Counted from the first letter of the stretch, positions 50,731 through 62,900 are shown. The stretch is DNA of 64,000 bases from Lewinella sp. LCG006 (GCF_040784935.1 NZ_CP160680.1:186001-250000); one strand, 5' to 3'. Translations and numbers: made by a program. Notes: a model not told the origin generated them from the sequence alone.

Positions 50731-52065
50731 TTACGCTGTTCTCCTTTGCTGCCAAAACTCCCAACTTCCCCACAAAAGTACAACTATATATTCCAATCCT
50801 ACGAGCCAAAGATTTTCATAGTATTCAGAGTAGCTGTAATTGATGTAAGTAAGTAAAATCATACCTGACCATACGACTGGCCAGCGATAAGGCGTGAAGA
50901 CGCACAAAACCAGTGGCAGGGCCGTATACCAAGGGTGAACGGTAGTGGCACAAAACAGATATATACCGATGGCAAACAACCAACGACCGGGCAGTTCGGC
51001 CCAGCTTTCGCTGGCGCGTTCTTGCAGTGCCCGGCCGGTGATGGCCACAAACACCAAGGCCGCCAGAACAGGCCCTACAAAACGAATAAGGTTAAAACCA
51101 CTGATCTGGTACCCCACCCAACGAACAACATAGTACAGTGATCCATTGAACTCAAATTGCTGAAAATACAGGTTGACACTGCTGGAAAAATTTTCCACAA
51201 ATGAACTACTCAAAAGAGGCACCCAGCTCAGTATCAACACTATGCCAAGTATAGCAAAATATCCAAAACTGCGCTTCCAACCCAGTCGCCGAATCAGGAA
51301 AGGAAAGAACAACAGCGGCAATAGCTTACTGGCTACCGCCAATGCCATCGCTCCCGCAGAAGCGGCAAAAGACCATCCTCCCCGACGGCGCCAGCGCAAA
51401 AGGAGCCAGCCCCCCAGCAGCAGGAAAAAGATCATGGCACCCTCAAAGTGTAAGTTCCCTACCACCTCCACAATGATCAAGGGGTTGAGCGCGTACCAAA
51501 GTGCACTACTTGCGGGGAGGCCCCACTCGCGTAGGAGTGCCAAAAGTAGAAAGATCGTCCCTACTTCCATGAGCAACAAAAAAACTTGCATGATTACCGC
51601 CGCGCCCCGTACACTGTCGGGCGAAAGCCAAGAAGAGAAGGCAAACAAGCCTTGTGCTACAGGTGGGTAGATGGTATAGTATTCGGGCGAGTTGAGTTTA
51701 CTGAAAAGCGCCTGGTTCAAACCGGGCAGCTCGTGTCCTGCTTGCAGGTACCATACCGGCAAATGATCAAAAGGGTTATGCCCAGCCAGCCAAAGGCGGC
51801 CATCCCACACAAAACGGTAGATATCATCCGACAATGCCGGGAAGGCACCTACCAAAGCCAAACGCAACACTATGGCTACCCCCAGCCAATACGCGAGATC
51901 GGCTTGCTTCACCCTGTTGACCTGCCATACATAGACGAAGAAAAATACCCCGTAACAACAGATGATACGTGTAAACGAAGACTGCTCAACACCGTAACCT
52001 AAGCCTAAGGTTGCCAAAAGCATAACGAAGCCCGCGAGCAGTTGATGAAATCTTGGAAATTGCAT
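50731..52065 (-). CDS. Multi-pass GT87-like glycosyltransferase (polyprenyl-phosphate sugar donor)
   Basis: 444 residues from ATG 52065; a longer frame to 52134 would include the terminator hairpin of the upstream gene. About 11-12 membrane helices. The first large periplasmic loop carries FPALSDDIYRFVWDGRLWLA, the DD motif expected of GT-C enzymes (GT87/DUF2029, mannosyltransferase-type). It probably transfers a sugar from a polyprenyl-phosphate carrier. It clusters with two GT2 genes on the same strand; the smaller one (53799) resembles the cytoplasmic synthase that makes such donors. Confidence 0.82.
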   Translation of the reverse strand: MQFPRFHQLLAGFVMLLATLGLGYGVEQSSFTRIICCYGVFFFVYVWQVNRVKQADLAYWLGVAIVLRLALVGAFPALSDDIYRFVWDGRLWLAGHNPFDHLPVWYLQAGHELPGLNQALFSKLNSPEYYTIYPPVAQGLFAFSSWLSPDSVRGAAVIMQVFLLLMEVGTIFLLLALLREWGLPASSALWYALNPLIIVEVVGNLHFEGAMIFFLLLGGWLLLRWRRRGGWSFAASAGAMALAVASKLLPLLFFPFLIRRLGWKRSFGYFAILGIVLILSWVPLLSSSFVENFSSSVNLYFQQFEFNGSLYYVVRWVGYQISGFNLIRFVGPVLAALVFVAITGRALQERASESWAELPGRWLFAIGIYLFCATTVHPWYTALPLVLCVFTPYRWPVVWSGMILLTYINYSYSEYYENLWLVGLEYIVVLLWGSWEFWQQRRTA

Positions 52066-52080
52066 TATCAGTAAAATAAC

Positions 52081-52126
52081 AAAGTGGTTAAGGTATGCTG
52101 TTATTACAGGAATCCTTAACCACTTT
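52081..52126 (-). terminator. Hairpin terminator after the processive GT2 gene
   Basis: AAAGTGGTTAAGG (52081-52093) and CCTTAACCACTTT (52114-52126) pair perfectly over 13 bases; on the minus strand the stem is followed by GTTATTTTAC. It lies 69 bases past the stop at 52195. Confidence 0.7.
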
Positions 52127-52194
52127 GAAGACATTTTCGTTGCGACAGCTCTTGTACTACTCTGTTTTTGTGAACAAGACTATGGTCGATACAA

Positions 52195-53769
52195 CTAGAG
52201 CCTCAAATGCTTCACGGAAAAGAAGAAGATAGCACCAAAACCAAGCGCCAGCATCAAGTGGAAAACAACGAAAGTTGTATTCTGCACGTAAAAGGCTCCA
52301 CCTACTGCAGCAATAAAGTACAGCGACAACAGCCCCTCTCCGATCGTTGTCCAGGTGAGCTTCTTGGTGAGGTAATTCTGCTTTTTAAAGCTATCGGTGA
52401 TGTTCTTGATATTGAACTTTGGCGTACGTACGAATGGCGACTTCTTGCCACGGTACCCTTGCAAAACTGCCACGGAATTGTGCAAAGACAAGCCCATCGA
52501 CAGTGCTAAGAACAGTGGGAAGAGGAGGATGAACTTCGTCACCGCCTTGCCAAAATCCTTCTCCTGATTGGCGGGGCTTTGGATATTGGCCACGTAGTAA
52601 ATCGCAATGATCGACAGCAGACCTACCAGGAAGTAAGCAAAGAAATTCTTGCTAAAGCCCAGCTCGATCAAATCCCCCAAGAAGAACAACAGCGGCACAC
52701 TCGACACTCCTGCCAGAAAGACGAACAAGAAAACCGAGCTCGCCAGCAAGTGGCTGGTAGCATGGATTTTTTGGTTCAGGCTTAGGTTAGAACGCCATAC
52801 CGTAGGCAGCATTTTTTTAGCGGTTTCCGCACCACCTTTCATCCAGCGAAACTGCTGCGATTTGAAGCTATTCATTTCCGCAGGCAATTCGGCTGGTGAG
52901 CCGATGTTTTCCAAGAAGCGAATCTTGTAGCCTTTCAACTGGGAACGGATGCTCAAATCCAGGTCTTCCGTGAGGGTATCGGCCTCCCAGCCACCTGCGT
53001 CTTCGATGGTTTTGCGACGCCAAACGCCGGCAGTGCCATTAAACTGAAGCATGTACTCACCGTTCATCCGCCCCACTTGCTCCACCGTAAAGTGCACGTT
53101 GAGCTGTAAAGCCTGCAAACGGGTGATGAGGGAATAATCTTCATTGATGTGTTCCCAACGGGTTTGCACAACGCCTACTTTCTCATCTTGGAAGTAAGGT
53201 AGGGTACGTAGTAGGAAGTCTTTCTTGGGTAGAAAATCGGCATCAAAGATGGCCATAAATTCCCCTTTAGCAGCAGACATACCATCCCGCAATGCGCCAG
53301 CCTTGAAGCCCTGACGAACCTCGCGGGTCACCTGTTCAATGTTATAACCTTGGGCTTTGTATTCCGCTACTTTTGCAGCAACAATATCGATCGTTTCGTC
53401 GGTAGAATCATCCAGAATATGGATTTCGTAGCGGTCTTTGGGGTAATCAAATTCCGCGACAGCGTCGATGAGGCGTTCGATCACGTACATTTCGTTGTAG
53501 ATCGGTAATTGTACCGTCACGAAAGGGTAAGCGTCGGTATCCTCTTCGGCAAAAGCCGTCATTGAACCCGATCCCGAATGCCAGTTTTCATGACCGGCAG
53601 CAACAGCCACCTGAAGCGGCTGCTCATGTTCAGCCATGATCATCTCCGGCGTATTGCGGCGACCGCGCTTGTAGTAATACAAGAGGTTGAATTGCATCAC
53701 ACAGTAGATGGTGATGTACAACAGGGCGAGTGTATACACTCCGAGCACCAAAAAAGCAAGTGTAGTCAT
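52195..53769 (-). CDS. Processive family 2 glycosyltransferase (cellulose-synthase-like)
   Basis: 524 residues. One N-terminal membrane helix, a GT-A domain (~80-330), then four to five C-terminal helices. Motifs of processive GT2 enzymes are complete: IHILDDSTDE (D1), IFDADFLP (DxD), TLTEDLDLS (TED) and QQFRWMKGG (Q(Q/R)xRW). It should polymerise or transfer a sugar from a nucleotide or lipid donor across the inner membrane. It lies 29 bases downstream of the second GT2 gene. The substrate cannot be told from sequence. Confidence 0.9.
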   Translation of the reverse strand: MTTLAFLVLGVYTLALLYITIYCVMQFNLLYYYKRGRRNTPEMIMAEHEQPLQVAVAAGHENWHSGSGSMTAFAEEDTDAYPFVTVQLPIYNEMYVIERLIDAVAEFDYPKDRYEIHILDDSTDETIDIVAAKVAEYKAQGYNIEQVTREVRQGFKAGALRDGMSAAKGEFMAIFDADFLPKKDFLLRTLPYFQDEKVGVVQTRWEHINEDYSLITRLQALQLNVHFTVEQVGRMNGEYMLQFNGTAGVWRRKTIEDAGGWEADTLTEDLDLSIRSQLKGYKIRFLENIGSPAELPAEMNSFKSQQFRWMKGGAETAKKMLPTVWRSNLSLNQKIHATSHLLASSVFLFVFLAGVSSVPLLFFLGDLIELGFSKNFFAYFLVGLLSIIAIYYVANIQSPANQEKDFGKAVTKFILLFPLFLALSMGLSLHNSVAVLQGYRGKKSPFVRTPKFNIKNITDSFKKQNYLTKKLTWTTIGEGLLSLYFIAAVGGAFYVQNTTFVVFHLMLALGFGAIFFFSVKHLRL

Positions 53770-53798
53770 CCTTATTGACTTTTACCTAACTGCTGAAA

Positions 53799-54524
53799 TT
53801 ACAGCAGCTTAAAAATGGTCCACAAAATCTTATGTCCAGCAAGTATCGTTCCACGAATGGTTCCAGATACTTTTGACACCCCCACACGGCGGCGGTAAGT
53901 AACGGAAACTTCCGTACAGCGTAATTTTTGTTTGGCTGCTTTAACCTGCATCTCAACGGTCCAACCAAAATCAGGATCCTGCATTTGCAAATCCTGAAGC
54001 TTATTCCAGCGGATTGCCCGAAAGGGACCGAGGTCAGTAAAGTGATAGTTGTAAAACAGTCGGATCAAATTCGTGGCCAGCCAATTGCCAAAAATTTGTT
54101 GGGGTTGCATTGCTCCGTTCTCTCTAGTTCCTGTGGCCCGTGAGCCAATCACCATATCCATCTCTTCTTCAAGAATCGGTTTGATGAGCAAAGGTAACTC
54201 TTCTGGGTGATCTGAGTAGTCTCCGTCCAAAAAAACCACAATATCAGGCTGTTCTGATGCTTTTTTAGCTTCAATATGCGCCATTCCAGCCAAACAAGCA
54301 CTTCCATAACCAGGCTTCGGTTGGTTCACAACGGTAGCACCAGCCTGGGCAGCCACTTGTGCCGTCTTATCGGTACTCCCATTGTTACAAACAATAATTT
54401 CACGTACCCAATCCCTGGGAATGTCTGCTACCACCAGCCCTATTGAAGTTTCTTCATTGAAAGCTGGAATAATAAGATCAATAACCGGTTTACTCAAAGT
54501 TGATGCTTTACAAGCAGCAGACAC
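53799..54524 (-). CDS. Family 2 glycosyltransferase (dolichyl/polyprenyl-phosphate sugar synthase-like)
   Basis: 241 residues. LIIPAFNEETSIGLVVADIP, VCNNGSTDKT and VFLDGDYSDHPEELP form the GT2 nucleotide- and metal-binding core (DGD at the DxD position). GPFRAIRW and the C-terminal RRRVGVSKVSGT are like polyprenyl-phosphate mannose/glucose synthases. No C-terminal membrane pair is present. It is probably the donor-lipid synthase for the GT87-like enzyme two genes downstream. Confidence 0.88.
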   Translation of the reverse strand: MSAACKASTLSKPVIDLIIPAFNEETSIGLVVADIPRDWVREIIVCNNGSTDKTAQVAAQAGATVVNQPKPGYGSACLAGMAHIEAKKASEQPDIVVFLDGDYSDHPEELPLLIKPILEEEMDMVIGSRATGTRENGAMQPQQIFGNWLATNLIRLFYNYHFTDLGPFRAIRWNKLQDLQMQDPDFGWTVEMQVKAAKQKLRCTEVSVTYRRRVGVSKVSGTIRGTILAGHKILWTIFKLL

Positions 54525-54955
54525 GCCTCATTAGATCACCTTGTCTGCATACCTACAGAATGAATTCTAAGCAAAGGTACACCAAATGAGTAGATTCTGT
54601 GTGTCCCAATGCCTACATATTCTATTGTTGGTATTTTGACGAAAATAAGTTGCTTAGTCACTTCGCCAATGCAGCTTAGGCTGGAGTCCAAATGCGGGTA
54701 ATTCAGAATAATCCTCGTTCAAAAAAATGAGCATATTTTTTCCATAATTCGTAACCTTCTCTATTAGCTGCCGTACAATAGCCCAAAATGGGTAAATACC
54801 AATTTGCCCAGGCACAAATAACAATAATGAGTGGAACCATATAGCTTCGGCTTTCCTACGGGTAGCTGAAGCGAAACTCGGCTTTTGTATTAACCCTCCG
54901 ATGTGTATTCGGGCAAAAGCTGTGCTTATTTACTTGCGGAAAAATCATTTCACTC
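54525..54955. other. Intergenic region without recognised features
   Basis: Divergent spacer of 431 bases between the GT2 operon (minus) and the small plus-strand gene. I see no gene and no clear promoter match to TTTG-N20-TAnnTTTG. Confidence 0.4.
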
Positions 54956-55261
54956 ATGCGGAAAGGAAACACTACCTTAACAACGGCTCAAATAAATCTG
55001 GCGCTCCAGCGGCTGGAACTGCTATTGGAGTCGGACTCTCAGGAGCTCTTCCAAAAATTACAAACTGAAAAAGACGTTCATCTCCCCTATTTGAGTCAAG
55101 CACTCAAAAAATCACCAGGACAATTAAAAAGGCAGCTGGACAAGCTCAAAGCCACGGGCTTGGTTTACAGCTCTAAGCGGTATCCCAAAAGTTATTCCCT
55201 CAATCATTTTCGTTGTTTAAAAATACGTCTTCAGGTGGAGGCGGTGGTGGAAATGTTGTAG
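54956..55261 (+). CDS. Small winged-helix-like protein, function unknown
   Basis: 101 residues, ATG 54956. Helical N-terminus, then a possible winged helix (HLPYLSQALKKSPGQLKRQL, followed by KLKATGLVYSSKR). This could be a MarR/ArsR-like minimal DNA-binding fold; no closer family. It stands alone. Confidence 0.55.
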   Translation: MRKGNTTLTTAQINLALQRLELLLESDSQELFQKLQTEKDVHLPYLSQALKKSPGQLKRQLDKLKATGLVYSSKRYPKSYSLNHFRCLKIRLQVEAVVEML

Positions 55262-55384
55262 CTTGGGCTTTGGCCCCCGAGCACTGGTTTGCATTTACCG
55301 TCCGTCGTAGGCCAAGCCAACGCCGAACCGTAGATGTACGACCAGTTAGAAGGCATTTTTAAAGTGCCTTCTAGCTCTTTAATT

Positions 55385-55909
55385 CTACTTCCCCTCCCGC
55401 CACCGACTTACCCAGGCACTCAACGCGATGGCCAAGGCGGTGGCTACATTCAAACTGGAGTTGCGCCCGTACATAGGGATGTGCACACAACCATCCAGCA
55501 CCTCCAATACCTCCCTGCTAATCCCGGATTGTTCCGCCCCCAGCACTAAAATCGTTGGTTGCGGAACTTCAGTTCGCAAATAGTCGTCCAAGGCCTTGCT
55601 TTGATTGGTAATTTCCACCCCGATCAGGGTGTATTGTTGCGTTTTTGCCGCTACTAAAGCTTGCGCCAGGTTGGCTTGGTGCACAAAAGGCACCCATCCC
55701 TCGGTGCTCCGGGCGGTCTTACTAATTTTGCGATTTGGGGGTACGGGGCTAGCACCTCCCAACCAAATGGCTTCTACCCCGAAGGCATCCGCCAAGCGAA
55801 AAGCCATCCCCACATTCCGGGGGTCCTGCCAATTATCGCAGGCCAGAATGAGGGGAAAGGCTTGTTTCGTCCACCGGGTTTCCCGGTGGCTCAGTTGTTC
55901 TTGTTTCAA
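55385..55909 (-). CDS. SpoU/TrmH-family RNA 2'-O-methyltransferase
   Basis: 174 residues with apparent start TTG 55909 (an adjacent CTG is possible; the ATG at 55920 is out of frame and ends after four codons). SPOUT motifs are present: ILACDNWQDPRNVGMAFRLA (motif 1), LVLGAEQSGIS (motif 2) and IPMYGRNSSLNVATALAIAL (motif 3, knot and SAM site). It should methylate a tRNA or rRNA ribose. The start lies 11 bases after the dodecin stop, suggesting coupling. Confidence 0.9.
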   Translation of the reverse strand: MKQEQLSHRETRWTKQAFPLILACDNWQDPRNVGMAFRLADAFGVEAIWLGGASPVPPNRKISKTARSTEGWVPFVHQANLAQALVAAKTQQYTLIGVEITNQSKALDDYLRTEVPQPTILVLGAEQSGISREVLEVLDGCVHIPMYGRNSSLNVATALAIALSAWVSRWREGK

Positions 55910-55920
55910 CAGCTGAACAT

Positions 55921-56121
55921 TTAGTCCGTTACCCGGAAAGAGATTTTACAGATTACTCCGTAAGTTGTAATCTTGCCATCCTGAACGTGCGCTTTGATAT
56001 CTTTTACGAATACCGAATCCACGTTACGAACGGTTTTGCTTACTTCTGTTACTGCTTTTTGCATAGCATCTTCAATACCTTTTTCCGAAGAGGCGATTAC
56101 TTCAATTACTTTGACAATCAT
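55921..56121 (-). CDS. Dodecin (flavin-binding)
   Basis: 66 residues: VKVIEVIASSEKGIEDAMQK, then AVTEVSKTVRNVDSVFVKDI and a C-terminal KISFRV strand. Length and the beta-alpha-beta-beta pattern match dodecins, which form dodecamers that store or buffer riboflavin/FMN. The usual flavin-stacking tryptophan (xxW in SWEDA) is not evident; the equivalent site reads GIEDA, so ligand preference may differ. Confidence 0.88.
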   Translation of the reverse strand: MIVKVIEVIASSEKGIEDAMQKAVTEVSKTVRNVDSVFVKDIKAHVQDGKITTYGVICKISFRVTD

Positions 56122-56232
56122 AGTTTTATTGGTTTTGTTAATAGTGAAAAGGAAGATAGGGATTTTTAGGCGAATTGGTACTGAAACGTTTTTTGGGGAA
56201 GGGGTGTTCGATACGGGAGTTACAGAGCTGGA

Positions 56233-56502
56233 TCAACGCCAGTCCTTACGGCCCATTGCGAAAATAATGTAATAAACCACAACCAATACAAGCAGGAAGG
56301 CAGGCAAAGCAGCTGCATAAAATGCCCATTTGGGATTACTCACACGCAACCATAAAGCCCCAATAATAGCGGCTAAAAGCGCTGTATTAAAGGCCATCAT
56401 ACTCCCCATGCTGCGATTAGAACTTACAGCAAAGGTTTCATAAAGACTTCCTAACAGCACTAAACAATCGATAATCAGGAAAATCCAGAAAAATGATTTC
56501 AT
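56233..56502 (-). CDS. Small three-helix membrane protein
   Basis: 89 residues with three membrane helices (3-23, 37-54, 60-82) and a short charged tail (GRKDWR). No family recognised. Confidence 0.65.
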   Translation of the reverse strand: MKSFFWIFLIIDCLVLLGSLYETFAVSSNRSMGSMMAFNTALLAAIIGALWLRVSNPKWAFYAAALPAFLLVLVVVYYIIFAMGRKDWR

Positions 56503-56515
56503 AGCTGATGTTATT

Positions 56516-56827
56516 TCAATAATTAGATAGTACGTAGTAAGTAGCTATATTCTGCTGGGACAAATTTCGCTGCAAGCGGAAAATCTCTTCACCAACATCA
56601 CCGTACATATTCGAGATAAAATAACATGATTCCAATTTATTTTTAGGTCTAGCAAGAAAAAAACCTTCTCTGAATGATTGCAGCAAGGCAGGGGCAGTAT
56701 AGATGAGAATAGTTCTCCCAAAAATTGACTTACCACTTTGTGCATCCCTATAGTTATACCCTACGAATGATATACGCTGTCCTTTTTTGGGGAGACATAA
56801 CTGATCTCCCTCCCCAAAAAGCAGCAT
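56516..56827 (-). CDS. Possible small protein of unknown function
   Basis: 103-residue frame from ATG 56827. Composition is protein-like but there is no recognised domain, signal or membrane helix. It lies just upstream of the small membrane protein on the same strand. It may be a real gene or a chance frame. Confidence 0.4.
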   Translation of the reverse strand: MLLFGEGDQLCLPKKGQRISFVGYNYRDAQSGKSIFGRTILIYTAPALLQSFREGFFLARPKNKLESCYFISNMYGDVGEEIFRLQRNLSQQNIATYYVLSNY

Positions 56828-56965
56828 TTCCCCCTTTCGTCGTATCTTTACCCTGAGGACTGGTGAGAAACCGTTTTTTCTTCGCCAGCCTTCACAATAT
56901 TATCCCAAGAACAGCAGTCTATAAAGCGCATAATCGTTTTATCAGCTGCCAGAACATTACCTCCC

Positions 56966-59900
56966 ATGCGCCAACGGCTCGTGCGCCTTTTATTGTTTTC
57001 CCTCCTCACCGTGATGTGCCTATCGCGGGGCTTTGCCCAAAATTGTGGACAAAGAGATACCATCATCTTTACGGCCAATTCTACCGCTTCGATAGCGCTT
57101 GAGATCAGTGACTACTTCAACGATGACCTTAGTGATCCCATGCAAGGCTTGTGTGGCATTGAACTGGGGTTTGTACACCAGTTTGTTGAAAACTTTGAGC
57201 TTTCGCTAACTTCTCCTGCCGGGCAAACCGTTAATCTTCTGGGACCTAATAGCGACGATCCTTTTGCATTTACGCCGGGTACCCAATGGCAGATTAGCCT
57301 GGTCAGCTGTGCTGCTGTCGCTCAACCAGATAGTGCCTTTACCGCTCAATGGAACAATAACCAGACCGAAAACTGGGTGCCTTTTGGCTTTTATGATGGC
57401 TCGTACTACCCCTTTGGCGGCTGCCTTGAAGATTTCAATACGGGGCCCGTCAACGGTACCTGGACCTTTAATATCACCAACAATCCTTCCAATAACCCCG
57501 GTGCCATTACCTACATAAGGCTTATCTTCTGCGATAGTCGTGGTGTAGAGTGTTGTTTTGCCCAGCCAGGTCAGTGGCAAAACGAAAACTTGCAGGCCTG
57601 CATTGGTGCCGATACTTTGCAAATCACTCCCAACATCAACTTCCCGCTTGGTGAAGCCGATACCCTCGAATACAGCTACGCCTTCCTCATTAGCCAAGAT
57701 GGAATTTACCAACAACTCGACTCCGTGCTTGATCTACGAACTGCGGCAGCCGGGGAATACGACATCTGTGGCTTCTCTTACCGCAGTAGCCAGCTCGACA
57801 GCCTGCCGCTCCCCGATGGAGTACTCACCATCGACAGCATCCGATCCAATCTCGAAGGGCTGGAACCCTGGCTTTGTGGGCTCCTCACGCCCGAATGTTT
57901 GCACGTCAGCATCATCGCACCGCCCGATACCACCCGCCTCAGTGAGCGCATCTGTCGGGGCGATAGTATCGTCGTCGGCGGACAAAGCTTTCTCGATAGT
58001 GGATTTTATACCGTCGATCTGAATAATTTTGTCGGCTGTGACAGTATCGTCACCCTGGATCTTTTTGTCCAGGAAGTACAGTTTACCCAAATTGACACCG
58101 TCCTCTGTCCGGGAGATACCGTCTTTGTGGGCAATACATTTTATTTTGAAACGGGCTTTTATCGGGATACCCTCGCGAGCGTTGAGTTGGGCTGTGATAG
58201 CATCGTCAACCTCAATCTCGTTGTCTTAGCCGAGCAAATCACACCGCTCACCCCGGTCATTTGTGCGGGCGAAAGTTTTGCTGTAGGCGACAGTTTACTG
58301 ACCACCACTGGGAGTTACCAAATCCTACTGACCTCCGTAGCGGGCTGCGACAGTTTGGTGAGCGTAGATTTATTGGTGCTTGATCCCCAAGCCAACATTA
58401 CAGGGCCCGCGGAGATCAGTTGCGCGCAACCAGCAACACTCCTCAACAGTACCGGTTCCTCACCATCTGGGCAGCTTACCTTCCAATGGCTAAGCATCAA
58501 TGAGACCCCTTTAGCGACCACCCCTACCCTACTCGTTGATGCCGCCGCCTCCTATATTTTGGCAGTAAGCCAGGAAGTTTCAGGAACCGTCTGTATGGCT
58601 CGGGATACGTTTGTACTCAACGAAAATTTTGCTACCCCCACCGCCGATGCCGGACCAGCGGCCACCATCACTTGTAGTCAACCGAGCACCCAAATTGGTG
58701 GGCCAAATACCAGCACAGGCTCGGCCTTCACGTATCAGTGGTCTACTACCAACGGCAATATCACTGGGTCTACCAACAGTCCATTCACCACCGTCAACAG
58801 TGCGGGGGATTACCAACTCGTTGTTCAAGACACTTTTAGCTCATGTACCGACACGAGCACCGTTAATATTGTTGCCGACCAACAGCCACCTACCGTCCTT
58901 ACTGGTCCCGCTTTTACGCTCAACTGCCTTGTTGTAGCAGATACACTCGACGGCTCTGCTTCGCTTGGTCCCAACATTTCTGCCAGTTGGTCAGGGCCTT
59001 GCATTAGCAATACACCAGCTCCTGGCTTAGCCATCGTCGACTGTCCAGGATGGTATTTTCTCGAAATCCTCAACACCAGCAACGGTTGTAGCGCAGTGGA
59101 TTCCTTGTTGATCCAGGAAGATATTTCGCCAGCCATGGCAGCCATCGCTCCAGCGGATACCCTTACCTGTGCCAGCACAACTGTTTTACTAGATGGAACT
59201 CCCTCCACGCCAACCGGGATGATCGACTTTAACTGGATAGGCCCCTCGGGACAAAGTGCGACTACAGGGACCTTCTCGGTGATGGAAACCGGCAATTACG
59301 AACTAATCATCGTTCGCCAGGATAACTTTTGTCGGGATACTGCTACTATTATTGTAGCACAAGACACATTGGCACCCCTTGCTGATGTTGGCCCCAACAT
59401 TACGCTAAATTGCTATGCAGGAACAGCCGTTCTGCGCGGCAACAACACCTCCCTTGGTGCTGCTTACAGCTACCAATGGTTCAGCAGTAGCATACCCATT
59501 CCTAATGCCTTAAGTGACAGCCTCCTCGTAACTGAGGCGGGCACCTACTCCCTGGAAGTGACGGACAACCGCAACGGCTGTACCGATACAGCTACTGCCG
59601 AAGTAGACGAAGATTTTATCACACCCGAAGACGTCATCGCAGGGTCGGGCCAATTGCTGGCTTGCGGAGGTGATCTGGTACAACTCGTGCCCGATAGCAC
59701 CGTTTTCTCCAACCCCGTCACATGGGAGTGGACCGCCGATTGCATCACCCCACAATCAGATAGCTGGGCCATTTTCACGGATTGCCCCGGGCTGTATACC
59801 CTTACGGTCACCAATATTGAAAACGGCTGCCAGGGTAGTGATACCACCAGGGTCAGTTTAGCACCCAACTTTAGCATTGCTATTCTGCCAGACACCGCTT

Positions 59901-62900
59901 ACCTCTCTTGCGAGACCGGATCAGTAAGTTTAGACAACAGTGGCAGTATTGGAAGCGTTTTTCAGTGGTTTTTGGATGATGTTCCCATCAGCTTAGCCAA
60001 CAATCAACCTACCGTAGACGTGTCCGGCATTTACACCCTGGTCACTAGCGATATCAATCAGTCTTGTTCTGATACAGCTTTCGTCAATGTGCTAATCGAC
60101 TGTACCCCCGTGGCCATAATTGATCCGCCAGAAGTGCTTACTTGTGCCAACCAATCCATCTTTTTAAACGGAACCAATAGCCAGGTTACCGGACCTCGAA
60201 CTTATCTTTGGACGGGGCCATCTGCCAGTTGCTTGCTTTCTCCTACAGATGCGCCGATCATGGAGGTGGTCTGTCCGGGAGAATACCAGCTTATTGTGGA
60301 GCACAGCATCTTCAATTTGCGGGACACCACTACGATCACCGTCCTGATTGATACCGTTGCTCCTATCGTAGATGCAGGGCCTAATCAACAAATCACCTGT
60401 AACACAACCCTGGCCAACCTACAGGGAACCGTCGTGGGAAATAGCAATGATTTTACTTTCGCCTGGACGCCCTTCTTTGCTCCTGATGACACGCTCAGTC
60501 AGAATATTAACTACACCACCAATGCTGCCGACACCTACGTGTTTATGGCACAGAACATCAACAACGGCTGTATTAGCACAGATGTCGTTCAAGTTACGCT
60601 CAACAATAGCCCCCCTAATATTGCCTTTGGAAGTACTGTTTTTCCGTGTCAAGCCGACACTTTCCGATTAAGGGCTTTTGTCACTCCTGCAGGAGGCGAT
60701 TATTCCTACACCTGGAATGGCTTAGGCGTTCAGGCCGACGCCAACACTTCGGCTGTTTTGATTAACCAGACTGGCGATTATACCTTCTCGGTCGTCAATA
60801 ACCAAACAGGCTGTACCAGCAACGAGCTGATTACCGTTACCGAACAAACCTGCGTTCCTTGTCTGGACTTGTTGCCCGTCGATACCTTGGATTGCCTTAC
60901 GGCTAACCTTGATCTCGAAGTAGCATTTTGCCTCTCTTGCGAGGGTTGTGTGCTCCAATGGTCGGACGAAAACGGTGACCTGCCCGGTGAGCAAAGCCTA
61001 ATGCTGTCTGTCAGCAGCCCTGGCAACTATACCCTTACCGCGATTGACACCCTTGGTTTTAGCAATTCAGTAACCGCTACCGTGCTTGAATTGACAAGTC
61101 CGCCAATGGTTGACTTGGGGCCTGATCGAATGATCACCTGTGACAGTAGTTCCATTTTCTTGCAAAATTTGCTACTCAATGAAGAGGGTACCTACCACTA
61201 TCGTTGGGAAGAAACAACATTAGGCGACTTACCAAACTCAGGCACTACACTTACGGTAACGGAACCTGGCGAATACCTCCTTGAGTTAACCAATTTACTC
61301 ACCGGCTGTGCCAGCAGTGACACTGTTTTAGTCACCGAAAACTTGCTCCCACCCGTGGCAGAAGCGGGCCCCAACCTGGAACTGACCTGCCAGAGTAATG
61401 CAATTGCACTGGATGGTACTGGCTCCACCCTCAGCGGCGTAAGCTACCAATGGACAGGGCCAAATGCAAGCTGTATATCCGGTAATGACAATACCACACC
61501 GCTCGTCACCTGCCCGGGATTATACACCCTGGAAGTGACCAATCTCCTCAATGGCTGTACGGCCACGGATACCGTACGCGTAAGCCTCAACGAAGATGTA
61601 CCCGTACTCACTACCTTCCCCGACACGGTGCTCACCTGTAGCCAAAACAGCATCACCCTGGTGGCAGCACCACCAGCTACGGGAAGTTTCATGACCCGTT
61701 GGTGCCCACTCAATGATTTGGGGGAAGAGCTTTCTTTTATGTGTACCCCTAATTCCACCACTTTAGTGGTAAACACGCCAGGGCAATACCAATATACTGC
61801 TATAAATGACGATACGGGTTGTAGCAATAGTTTTGTCGTAACAGTAGGCATCGATACGCTCCCTCCGATGGTGGAGGCAGGAAATACCGACACGCTCTTT
61901 TGCACCCTCAACAACTTGCAGTTGGCCGGAACAGGCCCCGCAACAGCCACCTACTCGTGGAGCAACCCTGATCTGGAACAAATCGACAATGCCACCTCAT
62001 TACAACCGATTATCTACACCCCTGGTTGGTATTTTCTCGAAGTACAATCACAGATCAATGGCTGTACGGCCCTGGACAGTGTGTTCATTGCCGAAGATGA
62101 AAATCAACCCACACTCACGATGGGCAATGATACCCTGATTAATTGCTTACAACCAACGGTCCGACTGTCTGCTAGTGGAATGACTTTTAATGGCACCCCC
62201 AATTGGGCTTGGACAACACCTACGGGCAACCTGATCGCCGATGCAAGCACCCCAACCCCACTCGTTGGAGCGGGTGGCTGGTATTTGCTCACCCTCACTG
62301 ATGCTGGCAATGGTTGCCCCGTTACAGATAGCCTGTTCGTGAGTGAAGACCTTGCCCCCCCGCTAGCTACCGTGGAAGGCTTGGGCAATTTGCAGCTTAA
62401 CTGTAACCAGGACACCCTGTTGCTAGATGGCACCAATTCCATGTCAAGCACAGGAGATGGCTTAGCTTACACCTGGAGGACGGTCCCACCCGGCAGCTTA
62501 TTCCCCGATGTGCTGGCGCCACAGGTATTTACGGATCGCCCCGGCAATTATTCCCTCATTGTTACCGACCTCGGCAATGGCTGTAGGGATACAATCGCCT
62601 TTAATGTGGGTGCCAATTTTGTTCGTCCAATTCCTGTTTTGGCCTTGGCGGAACCCATTACTTGTAGCACTTCCAGCAGTATTTTAAGTACCACCCAACC
62701 CACAAATACCGCCGATTTTCAATTCCTCTGGACCAACGAAAACGACGAAACCATCAGCAACAGCCCCACTGCCCAAGCAACAACAAGCGGCTGGTATTAC
62801 CTGGTTTTAACCTCCAACATCAATGGCTGTAGCAGTCGCCCCGATTCAGTGTTTGTAGGCAGCTCAATAAGCTTACCGCAAGTAGTCGTCAATACGGATG